Shown here piece by piece: positions 17,875-26,210 of a stretch of 64,000 nt of DNA (its first letter is position 1; every line of letters begins with the position of its first letter). Under the pieces are notes generated by a model. That model had not been told where the DNA came from and ran no database searches. It saw only the letters and a program-made list of their open reading frames with translations. The position numbers were made by a program, and so were the translations under genes. The DNA is from Sedimentisphaerales bacterium (GTDB lineage Bacteria; Planctomycetota; Phycisphaerae; Sedimentisphaerales; Anaerobacaceae): assembly GCA_016927855.1 (NCBI GenBank), contig JAFGLV010000033.1, positions 1-64,000 on the forward strand, read 5' to 3'.

Positions 17875-18924
17875 TCAGGCGGACTCTCTGACGATCAGTT
17901 CAGAGGGAAACGTCCTCTGCACGTGGGTGGCCAGTCCGATTTCCTGATCGATCTTCTGAGCCAGAATCTCGACCGCGGTCCGCCCGATCTTCTCCTTGGG
18001 TTGCCGGGCCGTCGTGATCGAGGGCTGCGTGTATGCGCTGAACCCCAGATCGTCGTGACCTGCCACCAGCACGTCTTTGCCGGGCTTGAGCCCAACCTCG
18101 TACAACGCCTTCATGGCGCCCAGCGCCAAGCTGTCGGTAGCGCAAAACAGGCCCGACGGCCGGGCGCCTTGCTGGAGCCAGGCCACCATATTGTCGTAGC
18201 CGAACTCGGCGGTGTCCTCACCTCCCATGCCCAGAGTCAGAGGCACCAGGACCGGCTTCCTGCGGAGGCGCTTCATGGTGTCCAGGTAGCCCTGCTCGCG
18301 CTGGCAGGCCGCGACGTTCTGCGACCCATGAGAACTGCCCAGGTAGGCCGGCGCGACTCCGCGTGAGATCAGATGCTCCACCAGCATACCGGCACTATTG
18401 ACGTTGTCGTTCATCACGAAACTGCTCTGCTGCCGGAGGTACCGGTCCACGTACACCACCGGCAAGAGTGTCTCCAGTTCCCTCAGAAGTCCCCGATTGG
18501 CCTTGGGCACGACCGGTGCGACGACGACGCCGCACACGCGCAGGACGCGGAAGGTCTCGATGATCTGCTTTTCCTTATCCGCATCGCCGTAGGAGCACTG
18601 AACCAGCAATTGAAAGCCGCGCGAAGACGCCTCGTGTTCCGCGGCACGGATGATCTCGCCGTAGAACGGGTCGGTAATGTACGTCACGACCATGCCGATG
18701 CTGTTCGAACGCTTGCGCACCAGGCTGACGGCATGAGGATTGGGCGCGTAGTTCAAGTCCTTGCATACGCTGAGCACGTGCTTGCGCGTCTCGTCTCTGA
18801 CCGTCGCATCGCCGTTGAGGACCTTCGAGACGGTATAGCGCGAGTAGCCCGCCCGGCGCGCGACTTCCCCCATAGTCACGACACTCTGCATACTCGTCTT
18901 CGTCTTCTTCGACCTGCGGATCAT
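17875..18924 (-). CDS. LacI-family transcriptional regulator
   Basis: A 349-residue regulator. The N-terminal helix-turn-helix is TMGEVARRAGYSRYTVSKVL (about 17-37), followed by a hinge LNYAPNPHAVSL, and then a periplasmic-binding-protein-like effector domain (about 65-349) with the family opening SIGMVVTYITDPFYGEII. Members bind palindromes with a central CG as dimers and release them on sugar binding. It is flanked by an operator upstream (autoregulation) and one downstream (transporter promoter). Co-location with arabinosidases suggests it senses L-arabinose or an arabino-oligosaccharide. Confidence 0.92.
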   Translation of the reverse strand: MIRRSKKTKTSMQSVVTMGEVARRAGYSRYTVSKVLNGDATVRDETRKHVLSVCKDLNYAPNPHAVSLVRKRSNSIGMVVTYITDPFYGEIIRAAEHEASSRGFQLLVQCSYGDADKEKQIIETFRVLRVCGVVVAPVVPKANRGLLRELETLLPVVYVDRYLRQQSSFVMNDNVNSAGMLVEHLISRGVAPAYLGSSHGSQNVAACQREQGYLDTMKRLRRKPVLVPLTLGMGGEDTAEFGYDNMVAWLQQGARPSGLFCATDSLALGAMKALYEVGLKPGKDVLVAGHDDLGFSAYTQPSITTARQPKEKIGRTAVEILAQKIDQEIGLATHVQRTFPSELIVRESA

Positions 18925-19015
18925 TGCCTTGAGTTCCTTGCATCCGTCCTCAAACCGGCTCTGGTTTGCCGGGATGCGGCGCGGGCCGGCTCACGACACT
19001 CTTATACGCGCACGC

Positions 19016-19029
19016 CTGTCACGTGTCCA
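19016..19029. promoter_or_regulatory. LacI-type operator O2, upstream of the regulator gene
   Basis: CTGTCACGTGTCCA matches O1 at 12 of 14 positions and keeps the core GTCACGTGTC. It lies about 92 bases before the regulator start at 18924 and just after the pseudopilin stop (read on the minus strand), a position fit for autoregulation. Confidence 0.65.
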
Positions 19030-19062
19030 GATTCGTTTCTCGAGATGGCGCGGTAGGCGCTG

Positions 19063-19839
19063 TCACCACCAGAAGGTGGGCGTGCCGTAGCGGTTTCTCA
19101 TCTCGCTCCAGGGCCGCCATTCGACATGGCCATCGAGGAACCCGATGTTTCCGCCGGTGGGCTCTTCATCTGTCTTCAAGTGACTGGTCCGATCTTCGAA
19201 TCCCGCCTGGCTCCACGAGCCGCCGATTGTCACGAAGCCGAAATTGTACCCGTGCTTGGCGTTGCTGTCCTGCTGGCCCAGGGTCGCATCGACGACGAGT
19301 TCCCTCAATGCCGGCGTCTTCTCCGTGGTCGTCTTACACCAGATCTTGGGCTCGCTCGTGTCGCCATTGTTGGGATAGGTCCGGATGCGGGGACGCTTCG
19401 TGGCGCCGGCGACGTCCATGACATAGCAATACCCGGAAACGATGAAGTCACTTTGGGCTATGCCGACGAATTTCGTGCCGTCCCATTTGCCCCGCAACCC
19501 GCCGAACGTCCAGAAGTGATCGTTGTGCTTCTGCTGGATCGCGTTGGATGGACAGTAGAACAACTCGCGCGTCAGACCGGTCTTGAGCATGTAGTTGACG
19601 GTATTGGCGCCGACGTCCCAGAGCCAATTGCCGGCCGTCGACGGCAGCGGCAGCTTCGTGTTGTTCTCGTCGGCGTACATCGTCATGGCGAACACGTGCT
19701 GACGGATCCGCGTGCCACAGGACTGGACGCGTGCCTGCTCCCTGACCCGATACAACGCCGGCATCAGTACGCCCATGAGAACCGCGATGATGGCGATGAC
19801 GACCAACAGCTCGATGAGCGTGAATGCTTTTCTTTTCAT
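19063..19839 (-). CDS. type II secretion-like pseudopilin (DUF1559-like, H-X9-DG type)
   Basis: A 258-residue protein with a class III prepilin leader MKRKAFTLIELLVVIAIIAV; cleavage is expected before Phe6, with Glu at +5. The ATG at 19839 has AAGGA 8 bases upstream. The globular part has MYADENNTKLPLPS, paired cysteines and a C-terminal FLDGHVEWRPW block, the processing-associated H-X9-DG feature of Planctomycetota pseudopilins. These proteins are abundant in the phylum, and specific roles are mostly unknown. It sits between the LamG protein and the regulator, so it probably belongs to the glycan locus, perhaps as part of a surface assembly for polysaccharide capture. Confidence 0.85.
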   Translation of the reverse strand: MKRKAFTLIELLVVIAIIAVLMGVLMPALYRVREQARVQSCGTRIRQHVFAMTMYADENNTKLPLPSTAGNWLWDVGANTVNYMLKTGLTRELFYCPSNAIQQKHNDHFWTFGGLRGKWDGTKFVGIAQSDFIVSGYCYVMDVAGATKRPRIRTYPNNGDTSEPKIWCKTTTEKTPALRELVVDATLGQQDSNAKHGYNFGFVTIGGSWSQAGFEDRTSHLKTDEEPTGGNIGFLDGHVEWRPWSEMRNRYGTPTFWW

Positions 19840-20007
19840 ACCTAAGGTCCTTCCATCGTTTCGCACGCCGCAGCATCGCGACGGCCATTCCTTCCCGCTG
19901 CAGCCACGCCCTGGGCAAGGTGTAGCTCCACCAGTTGAAAGTGAAGCCACGCGTTGCCTCGTCTGCGCACGTTCTCATGCTCGGGCCTCGACCCGATGCG
20001 AATTCAC

Positions 20008-22980
20008 CTATCTTTCCCCGGCCAGGTAGCGAATCTCCGGGCCGGACAGGGCGCGCCGATAGATGCGGAAATCATCCAGGGCACCATTGAAGTAGGCGTC
20101 CACTTCGTACTGGGAACGACCCAGCCAGTTCTGCGTCGTCACGCCCAGATCAGTCGGCAGGGTGTCGATCGGACCTTCGCCCACCAGCACCCCGTCTACG
20201 TAAATCCCGGCCGTCATGCTGGCGCTGGCGACCACCACCGCGACATGGTGCCAGCCGGTTGGCAGAGTCTCGGAACCGGTGACGATCAACTCGGCGCTGC
20301 CGCCGGTAGGCGTAATCGCAAACCAGATCGGACCACCTGAAGAACGCGGAGCCAGCAACATATAGCCGTTCGTATTGCCGCTGCCGAAGTCAAAGACCCG
20401 TCCCCAGGCCACCCCGGTGTCGTTGAAGTTCACCAAGGTGGCGATGGTGCAATCGGTCAGGCTGTCAACCAGCGAACCGACCGGCAACTCCACATAGTCG
20501 CCCTCGCCAGCGAAACTGATGGCCTGACCGTAGCTACCTGGCGCGTCCGTGTAGACCAGCGCCCAGGGCGAGGTGCCGTCGTAGCCGTTGCCGGTGGCGT
20601 CGTTGAGGTTGTTCTCGAAGTCGTACTGGGCCACGAGATCGTTGGTGCCGGGATCGACCGGCGGCTCGGGCTGAGCCGATGCGACCCGGTACAGCCGGAC
20701 GTCATCGACATACAGCACGCCGGTGCCGATTCCGGAAACACCCAGCGTCAAGGTTTTGACGTTGCGAGCGGCCGCTCCGAGAGAAGCCAGATCGATATCC
20801 CACTGTTTCCAGGCCGGCGTTTGGAGCGAGGCGACGCTGCCGGCATAGTCCACTCTGGTGCCCTTGACGCTGAGATACAATTGTACGGCCGCGTTGTCGT
20901 AATCGCCGCTGAAGTACGCCACGAGACGCTCGGCGCCCATCTGGGTCCAATCCTGTGCGGCGTCCAGCGTAAGGACAGCTTCGGACTTCGTCACACCGCC
21001 GGTGTTGTTGTAGTAAAACGGCATGGACTGCCGGCCGCCGTGCACAGTCGACCGCTCTGCATACGGAGCACTGTCGTGGCCGACCTGCGAACCGTTATCG
21101 TTAATGTTGTAGCCGTCCACCCAGGCCTCGTAGATCAGCGCGCCGCCCTCGTCGGTGTAGCTCTCGAAATCATCAACCGCCAGGTACGACTGCGTCGAGA
21201 AGCTCCATCGATCGCCTTCCCACACGCTCGGTGTAGCCGTCTCGTTGACTTCGTTGACCTGCCAGTAATAGGTGGTACCAAGATTGAGACCGCCGGGGTT
21301 GTACCAGGTCTCAGCCACGGCATCGACCAGCGCCAGCGCGTCAGCCTCGGTCCCCAGGTAGAGTTCGTGTAACGCCGCCTGCCGCCCACCGCGCCAGTCG
21401 AGCAGCGTATCAAGGGCTACCTCGGTAGCGCCATCGGCCGGCTCCGGCTCGCGCGCCTGGACAGGCAGATAGGAGAACCTCACTTCGCTCAATCCATACG
21501 ATTTCTGTGTGCCGTAATTGCTGTGGATGTTGATCCGCAGCGCCTGGGCAGCAATGCCCTCCAGGTCCAGAACCGTGCCTTCGTAGGTGGCGACAGCCGG
21601 TCCCTGGGGCAGCACGAAGTCACCCAGAGTCGTCCAGTCGGTGCCACCGCTGGTGTATTCGATCGTCACATCCTTGGCACTGAGACCGAGCCAGGCTTCG
21701 AAAGCCATGTTGTAGTTCCAAAGGCGCATGTCCATGAGTTTGTAGGTCTTGCCGAAATCGAATTGAATCCAGACGGTCTGACCGGTGGTGGCATTGCCCA
21801 GCCACATGTGGGCCTGGTTGTTCGAGTGTTGTCCGTTAGGGCTGAGGCCGGAGCCATCGACGACCCGTTCGGGCCCTTCACCTGCAGCCGAAGTGGTCGA
21901 AGCCGTCACGGCGACGTTCTCGATCGGGTAGAGATACGGCTCAACGGTGAAGCTCCAGACCTCACCGGTGAAGATGGTGTTGCTGGGCGGCGCGTTGACC
22001 TCGTCGATACGCCAATAGTAGGTCTGGCCGAACTCCAGATCCTCCGACGCGAACGCCGTGCCGGGCTGGCCCTGGCTGACCAGCGCACCCAGTGGATTGC
22101 TGCGGCTGGCCTCGGCGACATCATCAAGTACCGTGCCCAGATAGACGTCGTGCGCAGCGGCATAGTCGCCCGGTTCCCACGTGAGGATGGCGTCGTGCGC
22201 CACGTCCGTTGCCCTGTCTTGCGGACTGGGATTCAGCGCCAGCGTCGCCTCGACCCGGTCCGGACCCAGATCGTGCAGCTTCTCGCGTTCGGCCTGTGAA
22301 AGCGCGCCGACCCATAGACGACATTCATCGTAGCTGGCGTTGGCCGTGCCGTCGCCGTAGTGGGAACGTCCCAGCCAGCAGTTAGTGTCGTTCAATCGCG
22401 CCACGTCGACGATCTCGAACGATCCCTTGGCCGGCCCCAGGTCATCGCTGCCCGCCGGCGCGGAATACCAGGTCATCAGCCCCGGCTCGAACACCACGAC
22501 GATATGCCACGGCACGCCCAACTCGTAAGGCGAGTTCGTGTTGTCCAACCTGGAATTCGTAGAAGGATCGGGATCGAAGAACTCCACGTGGTCGGTGTTG
22601 ATGTTCGTTCCGGTACACCAGCTCATCGTCATGTGCTCGGCGGTACTGGTGCCGAACGCAAAGACGCGCGACCAGGTCTGCACGCCCAGGTGGGTCGCCC
22701 ACGCTTCGAAGGTAACGGTACTGCCCAGGTCGCTGAGGACATGGTCCGGCAGATCAACATAGTCCGACTCGGCTTTGTCACCGCCGGTCATCGTCACTTC
22801 GGTATCGGAGAGGATAGCGTCGTTGGCCCCCTCCTCCACAATGACCGCGTCTTTGCCTCCGACCGAATCCTTCAAGTCCCCGTTGAAGCTCCAGCGATGG
22901 GCCAGTTCCGCCGCCGACCCGCTCGATGCCAGCGTCAGCATCACCACGCCTACCACGAGATATACCCATTGCTTACCCAT
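20008..22980 (-). CDS. large secreted LamG / discoidin-type multidomain protein
   Basis: A 990-residue exported protein with no enzymatic domain seen. GGAGG lies 6 bases before the ATG at 22980, and the signal ends at SSGSAA (about residue 24). The order is a LamG domain (about 25-235, starting LAHRWSFNGDLKDSVGG), an Fn3-like domain (250-345, DVYLGTVLDDVAEAS), an F5/8 type C-like domain (355-505, WIQFDFGKTYKLMDMRLW), a second Fn3-like domain (508-600), a CBM-like beta-sandwich starting at AVDDFESYTDEGG (605-770), and a C-terminal LamG domain (785-985). These are carbohydrate- or ligand-binding folds, so a role in binding polysaccharide at the cell surface is likely. The promoter region carries operator O3 134 bases upstream, tying it to the arabinose regulon. 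Confidence 0.85.
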   Translation of the reverse strand: MGKQWVYLVVGVVMLTLASSGSAAELAHRWSFNGDLKDSVGGKDAVIVEEGANDAILSDTEVTMTGGDKAESDYVDLPDHVLSDLGSTVTFEAWATHLGVQTWSRVFAFGTSTAEHMTMSWCTGTNINTDHVEFFDPDPSTNSRLDNTNSPYELGVPWHIVVVFEPGLMTWYSAPAGSDDLGPAKGSFEIVDVARLNDTNCWLGRSHYGDGTANASYDECRLWVGALSQAEREKLHDLGPDRVEATLALNPSPQDRATDVAHDAILTWEPGDYAAAHDVYLGTVLDDVAEASRSNPLGALVSQGQPGTAFASEDLEFGQTYYWRIDEVNAPPSNTIFTGEVWSFTVEPYLYPIENVAVTASTTSAAGEGPERVVDGSGLSPNGQHSNNQAHMWLGNATTGQTVWIQFDFGKTYKLMDMRLWNYNMAFEAWLGLSAKDVTIEYTSGGTDWTTLGDFVLPQGPAVATYEGTVLDLEGIAAQALRINIHSNYGTQKSYGLSEVRFSYLPVQAREPEPADGATEVALDTLLDWRGGRQAALHELYLGTEADALALVDAVAETWYNPGGLNLGTTYYWQVNEVNETATPSVWEGDRWSFSTQSYLAVDDFESYTDEGGALIYEAWVDGYNINDNGSQVGHDSAPYAERSTVHGGRQSMPFYYNNTGGVTKSEAVLTLDAAQDWTQMGAERLVAYFSGDYDNAAVQLYLSVKGTRVDYAGSVASLQTPAWKQWDIDLASLGAAARNVKTLTLGVSGIGTGVLYVDDVRLYRVASAQPEPPVDPGTNDLVAQYDFENNLNDATGNGYDGTSPWALVYTDAPGSYGQAISFAGEGDYVELPVGSLVDSLTDCTIATLVNFNDTGVAWGRVFDFGSGNTNGYMLLAPRSSGGPIWFAITPTGGSAELIVTGSETLPTGWHHVAVVVASASMTAGIYVDGVLVGEGPIDTLPTDLGVTTQNWLGRSQYEVDAYFNGALDDFRIYRRALSGPEIRYLAGER

Positions 22981-23107
22981 GACCGACCTCCTTCAAGAGC
23001 ACTGTGAATTCGAGATCGCCTTATCAGCGGTCCACGAGAATCACGCCTCGGCCGACGATTGTCGCCTTCGGCGAACCGGCGGCGCGGCGCGAACGTATCA
23101 TGAGAAG

Positions 23108-23121
23108 TTTACACGTGTCAA
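23108..23121. promoter_or_regulatory. LacI-type operator O3, upstream of the LamG gene
   Basis: TTTACACGTGTCAA, one base from the consensus palindrome, 134 bases (centre to start) before the LamG gene. Confidence 0.75.
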
Positions 23122-23381
23122 ATGTGAATCGCTTGTGTTTTCGCTGTCGATGTCGAAGATGGAATCAGGCCTCCCAGGAGTGTCCACGAGTGGCGGGAGC
23201 CGGCGGCGACAATGTCGACCATCTAGCGCTCCTGCCGTCCGAGGCACTCTCGTCCGGATCATAGCTTTCCAACCATGACACGCCGTCCAGGCAGCGCGTC
23301 CCACGCAGGCGCCCGACGGTAGACCCGCCCAGGCTTCGTGCGGGTCGAGCCCTGCCCATATCGGCATTCTATCGAATGAGG

Positions 23382-23395
23382 TTTACACGTGTCAA
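23382..23395. promoter_or_regulatory. LacI-type operator O4, middle of the divergent region
   Basis: TTTACACGTGTCAA, identical to O3 across 14 bases although 274 bases away. It may serve either divergent promoter or act as an auxiliary looping site. Confidence 0.75.
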
Positions 23396-23480
23396 CAGTT
23401 TTCCACAAATTCCGGCGACACTGTAAGTTCCGACCTACAAAGCAGTTGTGGCGCTCCCGCGAAAAATGGCCGGATTCTTT

Positions 23481-23494
23481 TTGACACGTGTCAA
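23481..23494. promoter_or_regulatory. LacI-type operator O5, perfect palindrome before GH127
   Basis: TTGACACGTGTCAA is a perfect 14-bp palindrome with the central CG expected for LacI-family operators. It lies 83 bases (centre to start) before the GH127 ATG. Confidence 0.85.
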
Positions 23495-23570
23495 TGTCTG
23501 CGATAGAAAGAGGCCGGGCTCGTTACCGAACCTGCAAACCTCGGATATCATGCTCATGATGGGAGATACG

Positions 23571-25997
23571 ATGAGAAGAACAATCCTCCTCCTGCTGGCG
23601 TGGTCCCTGACCGCTGGCAACGCCTCAGCCACCACACAGATCGACCTCCACCGGCTCGAACCGGTGCCTCTCAAAGCCGTCAAGATCGTCGATGACTTCT
23701 GGTCGCCGAAACTGGCGGTGTGGCGGGACATTACCGTCAACGACGCGTTCGACAAGTTCGAGAACACCGGCGCGTTTCGCAATTTCGACCGTGTCGCGAA
23801 AGGCCTCCAGGAAAGACACGAGGGACCGCCGTGGTTCGACGGACTCATTTACGAGACCATTCGCGCCGCGAGCGATTTCCTCGCGGCCCATCCGGACCCG
23901 GCGCTGGAGAAGCGCCTCGACGGCTACATCGAGCGGATCGGCGCCGCGGCCGCCAGGGACCCAAACGGGTACGTCATGACGTTCACGCAGCTCGACCGAC
24001 CTCACCAGCGCTGGGGACTCAACGGTGGCAACATCGTCTGGCAGCACGAGACATACGACGCCGGCGCCATGATGGAGGCCGCCGTGCATCACGTCCGCGC
24101 TACCGGCAAGACCTCACTGCTGGAAATCGCGGTCAAGCTCGCCAACCACATGTGCGACACGCTGGGACCGGCGCCCAAGAAATGTGTGATCCCCGGTCAT
24201 GCCCTGCCCGAAGAGGCTTTCGTGGAGCTGTACGAGCTGTTCCGCGACACCCCTTCGCTCAAGTCCAGACTGAGCGTACCGGTCGACGAGGACCGCTATC
24301 TGGCTTTGGCGAAGTACTGGATCGAAGACCGAGGTCGCGAACGCCCAGGCGGCACGCAGCCCATAGGGGCTTACTCCCAGGACCACCTGCCGGTATTGGA
24401 GCAGACGACGATCGAGGGACATGCCGTCCGCGCGACCTTGTGCTGGACCGGCGTCTGCGCCGCGGCGCGCCACAGCAACCAGCAGGCATACACCGCCGCG
24501 GCCGCACGGGTGTGGGACAACATGACAGGCAAGCGTATGTACGTTACCGGCGGCGTCGGCGCCCACCAGGAAGAGGAGCGGTTCGGGTCGGACTACGATC
24601 TGCCCAACCACGGATACCTCGAGACCTGTGCCGCCGTCGGCGCCGGTTTCTTTCACCGGAACCTGAACCTGCTGCTCGGACACGCCAAGTACGCCGATGA
24701 GCTGGAGCGGGTCCTGTACAACAATATCCTCAACGGCGTGTCCCTTGAGGGAACGCACTACTACTACCAGAACCCACTGGCCCATGCCGGCCGGTCCCGT
24801 TGGGCGTGGCACGATTGTCCGTGTTGTCCACCGATGTTCCTGAAGATCATGTCGGCCTTGCCAGGCTATATCTACGCCACCGACAGCGATGGGCTCTACG
24901 TCAACCTGTTCGTCGGCAGCCAGGCAAAGCTGAACGTGGGCGCCACCGCGATCAGCGTGTCCCAGACCACCAAGTATCCCTGGGACGGGAAGATTTCGGT
25001 GGCCGTGAACCCTGAGGAGTCTGCGACCTTCACTGTGTTCGTGCGTGTGCCGGGCTGGGCACGCGGACGGGAAAACCCCTTCGGCTTGTACGAGTCCGAT
25101 CTGGCCAAGTCAGAGGTGACCTTGAAGGTCAACGGCGAAGCGCTGAGCGACCGGGATCTGGTTCGTGGCTACGCTGCTATCAAGCGCAGCTGGGCCAAGG
25201 GTGATACGATCACGATGGAACTTCCCATGACCGTGCGGCGTATCCACGCCCACCCGGCGGCGGAGACCGACCGGGGACGCGTCGCACTGGCGTCCGGTCC
25301 GCTGATCTACTGCCTGGAAGAGATCGACAATCCTCAGCAGTTGTCGTACTACCTCAGTGACGATTCGCGCCTCTCGCTCGTCCACAAGCCGGACCTGCTG
25401 GGTGGTGTGAACGTCATACAGGGCCAAGCCCTGAGCCGCCAGGCCGAAGGCGCGCCCAGGCAGACCCAGCTTACAGCCCTCCCCTACTATTGCCAGAACA
25501 ACCGCGGCGAAGCGGCGCGGATCGACGTGTGGGTCGCCGAGCAAGAGCAACTCGCAGCCGCCCCCGGCTTGGCATCCAGCTTCACCGCAAGCGCCTCTCA
25601 CTGCTACCGGCAGGACACCGTCAACGCTCTGAATGACTGTCTTGTACCGGCCCATTCGAACGATCACTCGATCCCCCGTCACACGTGGTGGGACCACAAA
25701 GGCAGAACCGAATGGGTCCAGTATGATTTCGACACGCCGCGGCGCGTGTCTTCCGTCGCGGTCTACTGGTGGGACGACCGTCCTGCCCGTGGCGGTTGCG
25801 CCTTACCCCAATCGTGGCGGCTACTCTACCGGGACGACGGCCAATGGAGAAGCGTCAAAGCCAAGACCGGCTACGGCGTCGAGAAGGACCGATTCAACGA
25901 GGTCTCTTTCGAACTCATAGAGACGGCGTCGCTGCGCCTGGAAGCCCAACTCCAGCCAGGGTACTCGGGCGGGATTCTGGAGTGGACGGTGAGGTAG
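23571..25997 (+). CDS. secreted GH127 beta-L-arabinofuranosidase with C-terminal discoidin-like domain
   Basis: An 808-residue enzyme. The ATG at 23571 was chosen over upstream ATGs because GGGAG lies 5 bases before it and the Sec signal MRRTILLLLAWSLTAGNASA follows at once. The GH127 metal and catalytic set is complete: Glu351 and Cys353 in YLETCAAVG, and Cys418-Cys419 in HDCPCCPP, corresponding to the Glu-Cys-Cys-Cys zinc site described for HypBA1, where one cysteine is the nucleophile. The (alpha/alpha)6 barrel covers about 30-460 and beta-domains about 465-650. A C-terminal F5/8-like domain (about 675-808, with WVQYDFDTPRRVSSVAVYWW) probably binds carbohydrate. It heads the plus-strand operon GH127-GH2-GH43 under operator O5. 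Confidence 0.9.
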   Translation: MRRTILLLLAWSLTAGNASATTQIDLHRLEPVPLKAVKIVDDFWSPKLAVWRDITVNDAFDKFENTGAFRNFDRVAKGLQERHEGPPWFDGLIYETIRAASDFLAAHPDPALEKRLDGYIERIGAAAARDPNGYVMTFTQLDRPHQRWGLNGGNIVWQHETYDAGAMMEAAVHHVRATGKTSLLEIAVKLANHMCDTLGPAPKKCVIPGHALPEEAFVELYELFRDTPSLKSRLSVPVDEDRYLALAKYWIEDRGRERPGGTQPIGAYSQDHLPVLEQTTIEGHAVRATLCWTGVCAAARHSNQQAYTAAAARVWDNMTGKRMYVTGGVGAHQEEERFGSDYDLPNHGYLETCAAVGAGFFHRNLNLLLGHAKYADELERVLYNNILNGVSLEGTHYYYQNPLAHAGRSRWAWHDCPCCPPMFLKIMSALPGYIYATDSDGLYVNLFVGSQAKLNVGATAISVSQTTKYPWDGKISVAVNPEESATFTVFVRVPGWARGRENPFGLYESDLAKSEVTLKVNGEALSDRDLVRGYAAIKRSWAKGDTITMELPMTVRRIHAHPAAETDRGRVALASGPLIYCLEEIDNPQQLSYYLSDDSRLSLVHKPDLLGGVNVIQGQALSRQAEGAPRQTQLTALPYYCQNNRGEAARIDVWVAEQEQLAAAPGLASSFTASASHCYRQDTVNALNDCLVPAHSNDHSIPRHTWWDHKGRTEWVQYDFDTPRRVSSVAVYWWDDRPARGGCALPQSWRLLYRDDGQWRSVKAKTGYGVEKDRFNEVSFELIETASLRLEAQLQPGYSGGILEWTVR

Positions 25998-26018
25998 CCG
26001 CTTGCGACATGGACACGC

Positions 26019-26093
26019 CGTGTCGCGGGCATCTTGCCCGCGTGTGCCGAAGGCGTCTCGCCTTCGAAGCGAGGGCAAGATGCCCGCGACACG
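26019..26093. repeat. dispersed palindromic repeat, family R3
   Basis: A perfect 21-bp inverted repeat has arms at 26019-26039 and 26073-26093, whose shared core is GCGGGCATCTTGCCC. A smaller inner hairpin GAAGGCGTCTCGCCTTC lies between the arms. It sits in the gap between GH127 and GH2. It could reduce downstream expression or stabilise the GH127 transcript. Read in the GH2 frame it encodes a spurious N-terminal extension containing RGQDARDT. Confidence 0.8.
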
Positions 26094-26210
26094 ACGCCCA
26101 ACGCAAGCCCGACCGCAACCGTGATTTGTGGTTGTCCACCGGCAGCGGCAGCCGTAAGATGTGAAGCACGTTCAGGCGAAGAAAACACGGTCCCCTTTCG
26201 GAGGCAGACT

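Larger units (their letters stand above)
22981..23570. promoter_or_regulatory. divergent control region with three LacI-type operators
   Basis: This 590-base gap separates the minus-strand LamG gene from the plus-strand GH127 operon and contains operators O3, O4 and O5. Centre-to-centre distances are 274 bases (O3-O4) and 99 bases (O4-O5), compatible with loop formation between sites. Open frames inside it lack ribosome binding sites and recognisable products, so I take it as noncoding. Confidence 0.65.

Noticed and set aside
23098-23367. Small coding frames in the divergent control region
   Set aside because: No ribosome binding sites, no protein-like composition, and they overlap the operators.
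26034-26210. N-terminal extension of the second GH2 starting at 26034
   Set aside because: It would translate the palindromic repeat and place the signal peptide internally; the ATG at 26211 has GGAG and directly starts the signal.
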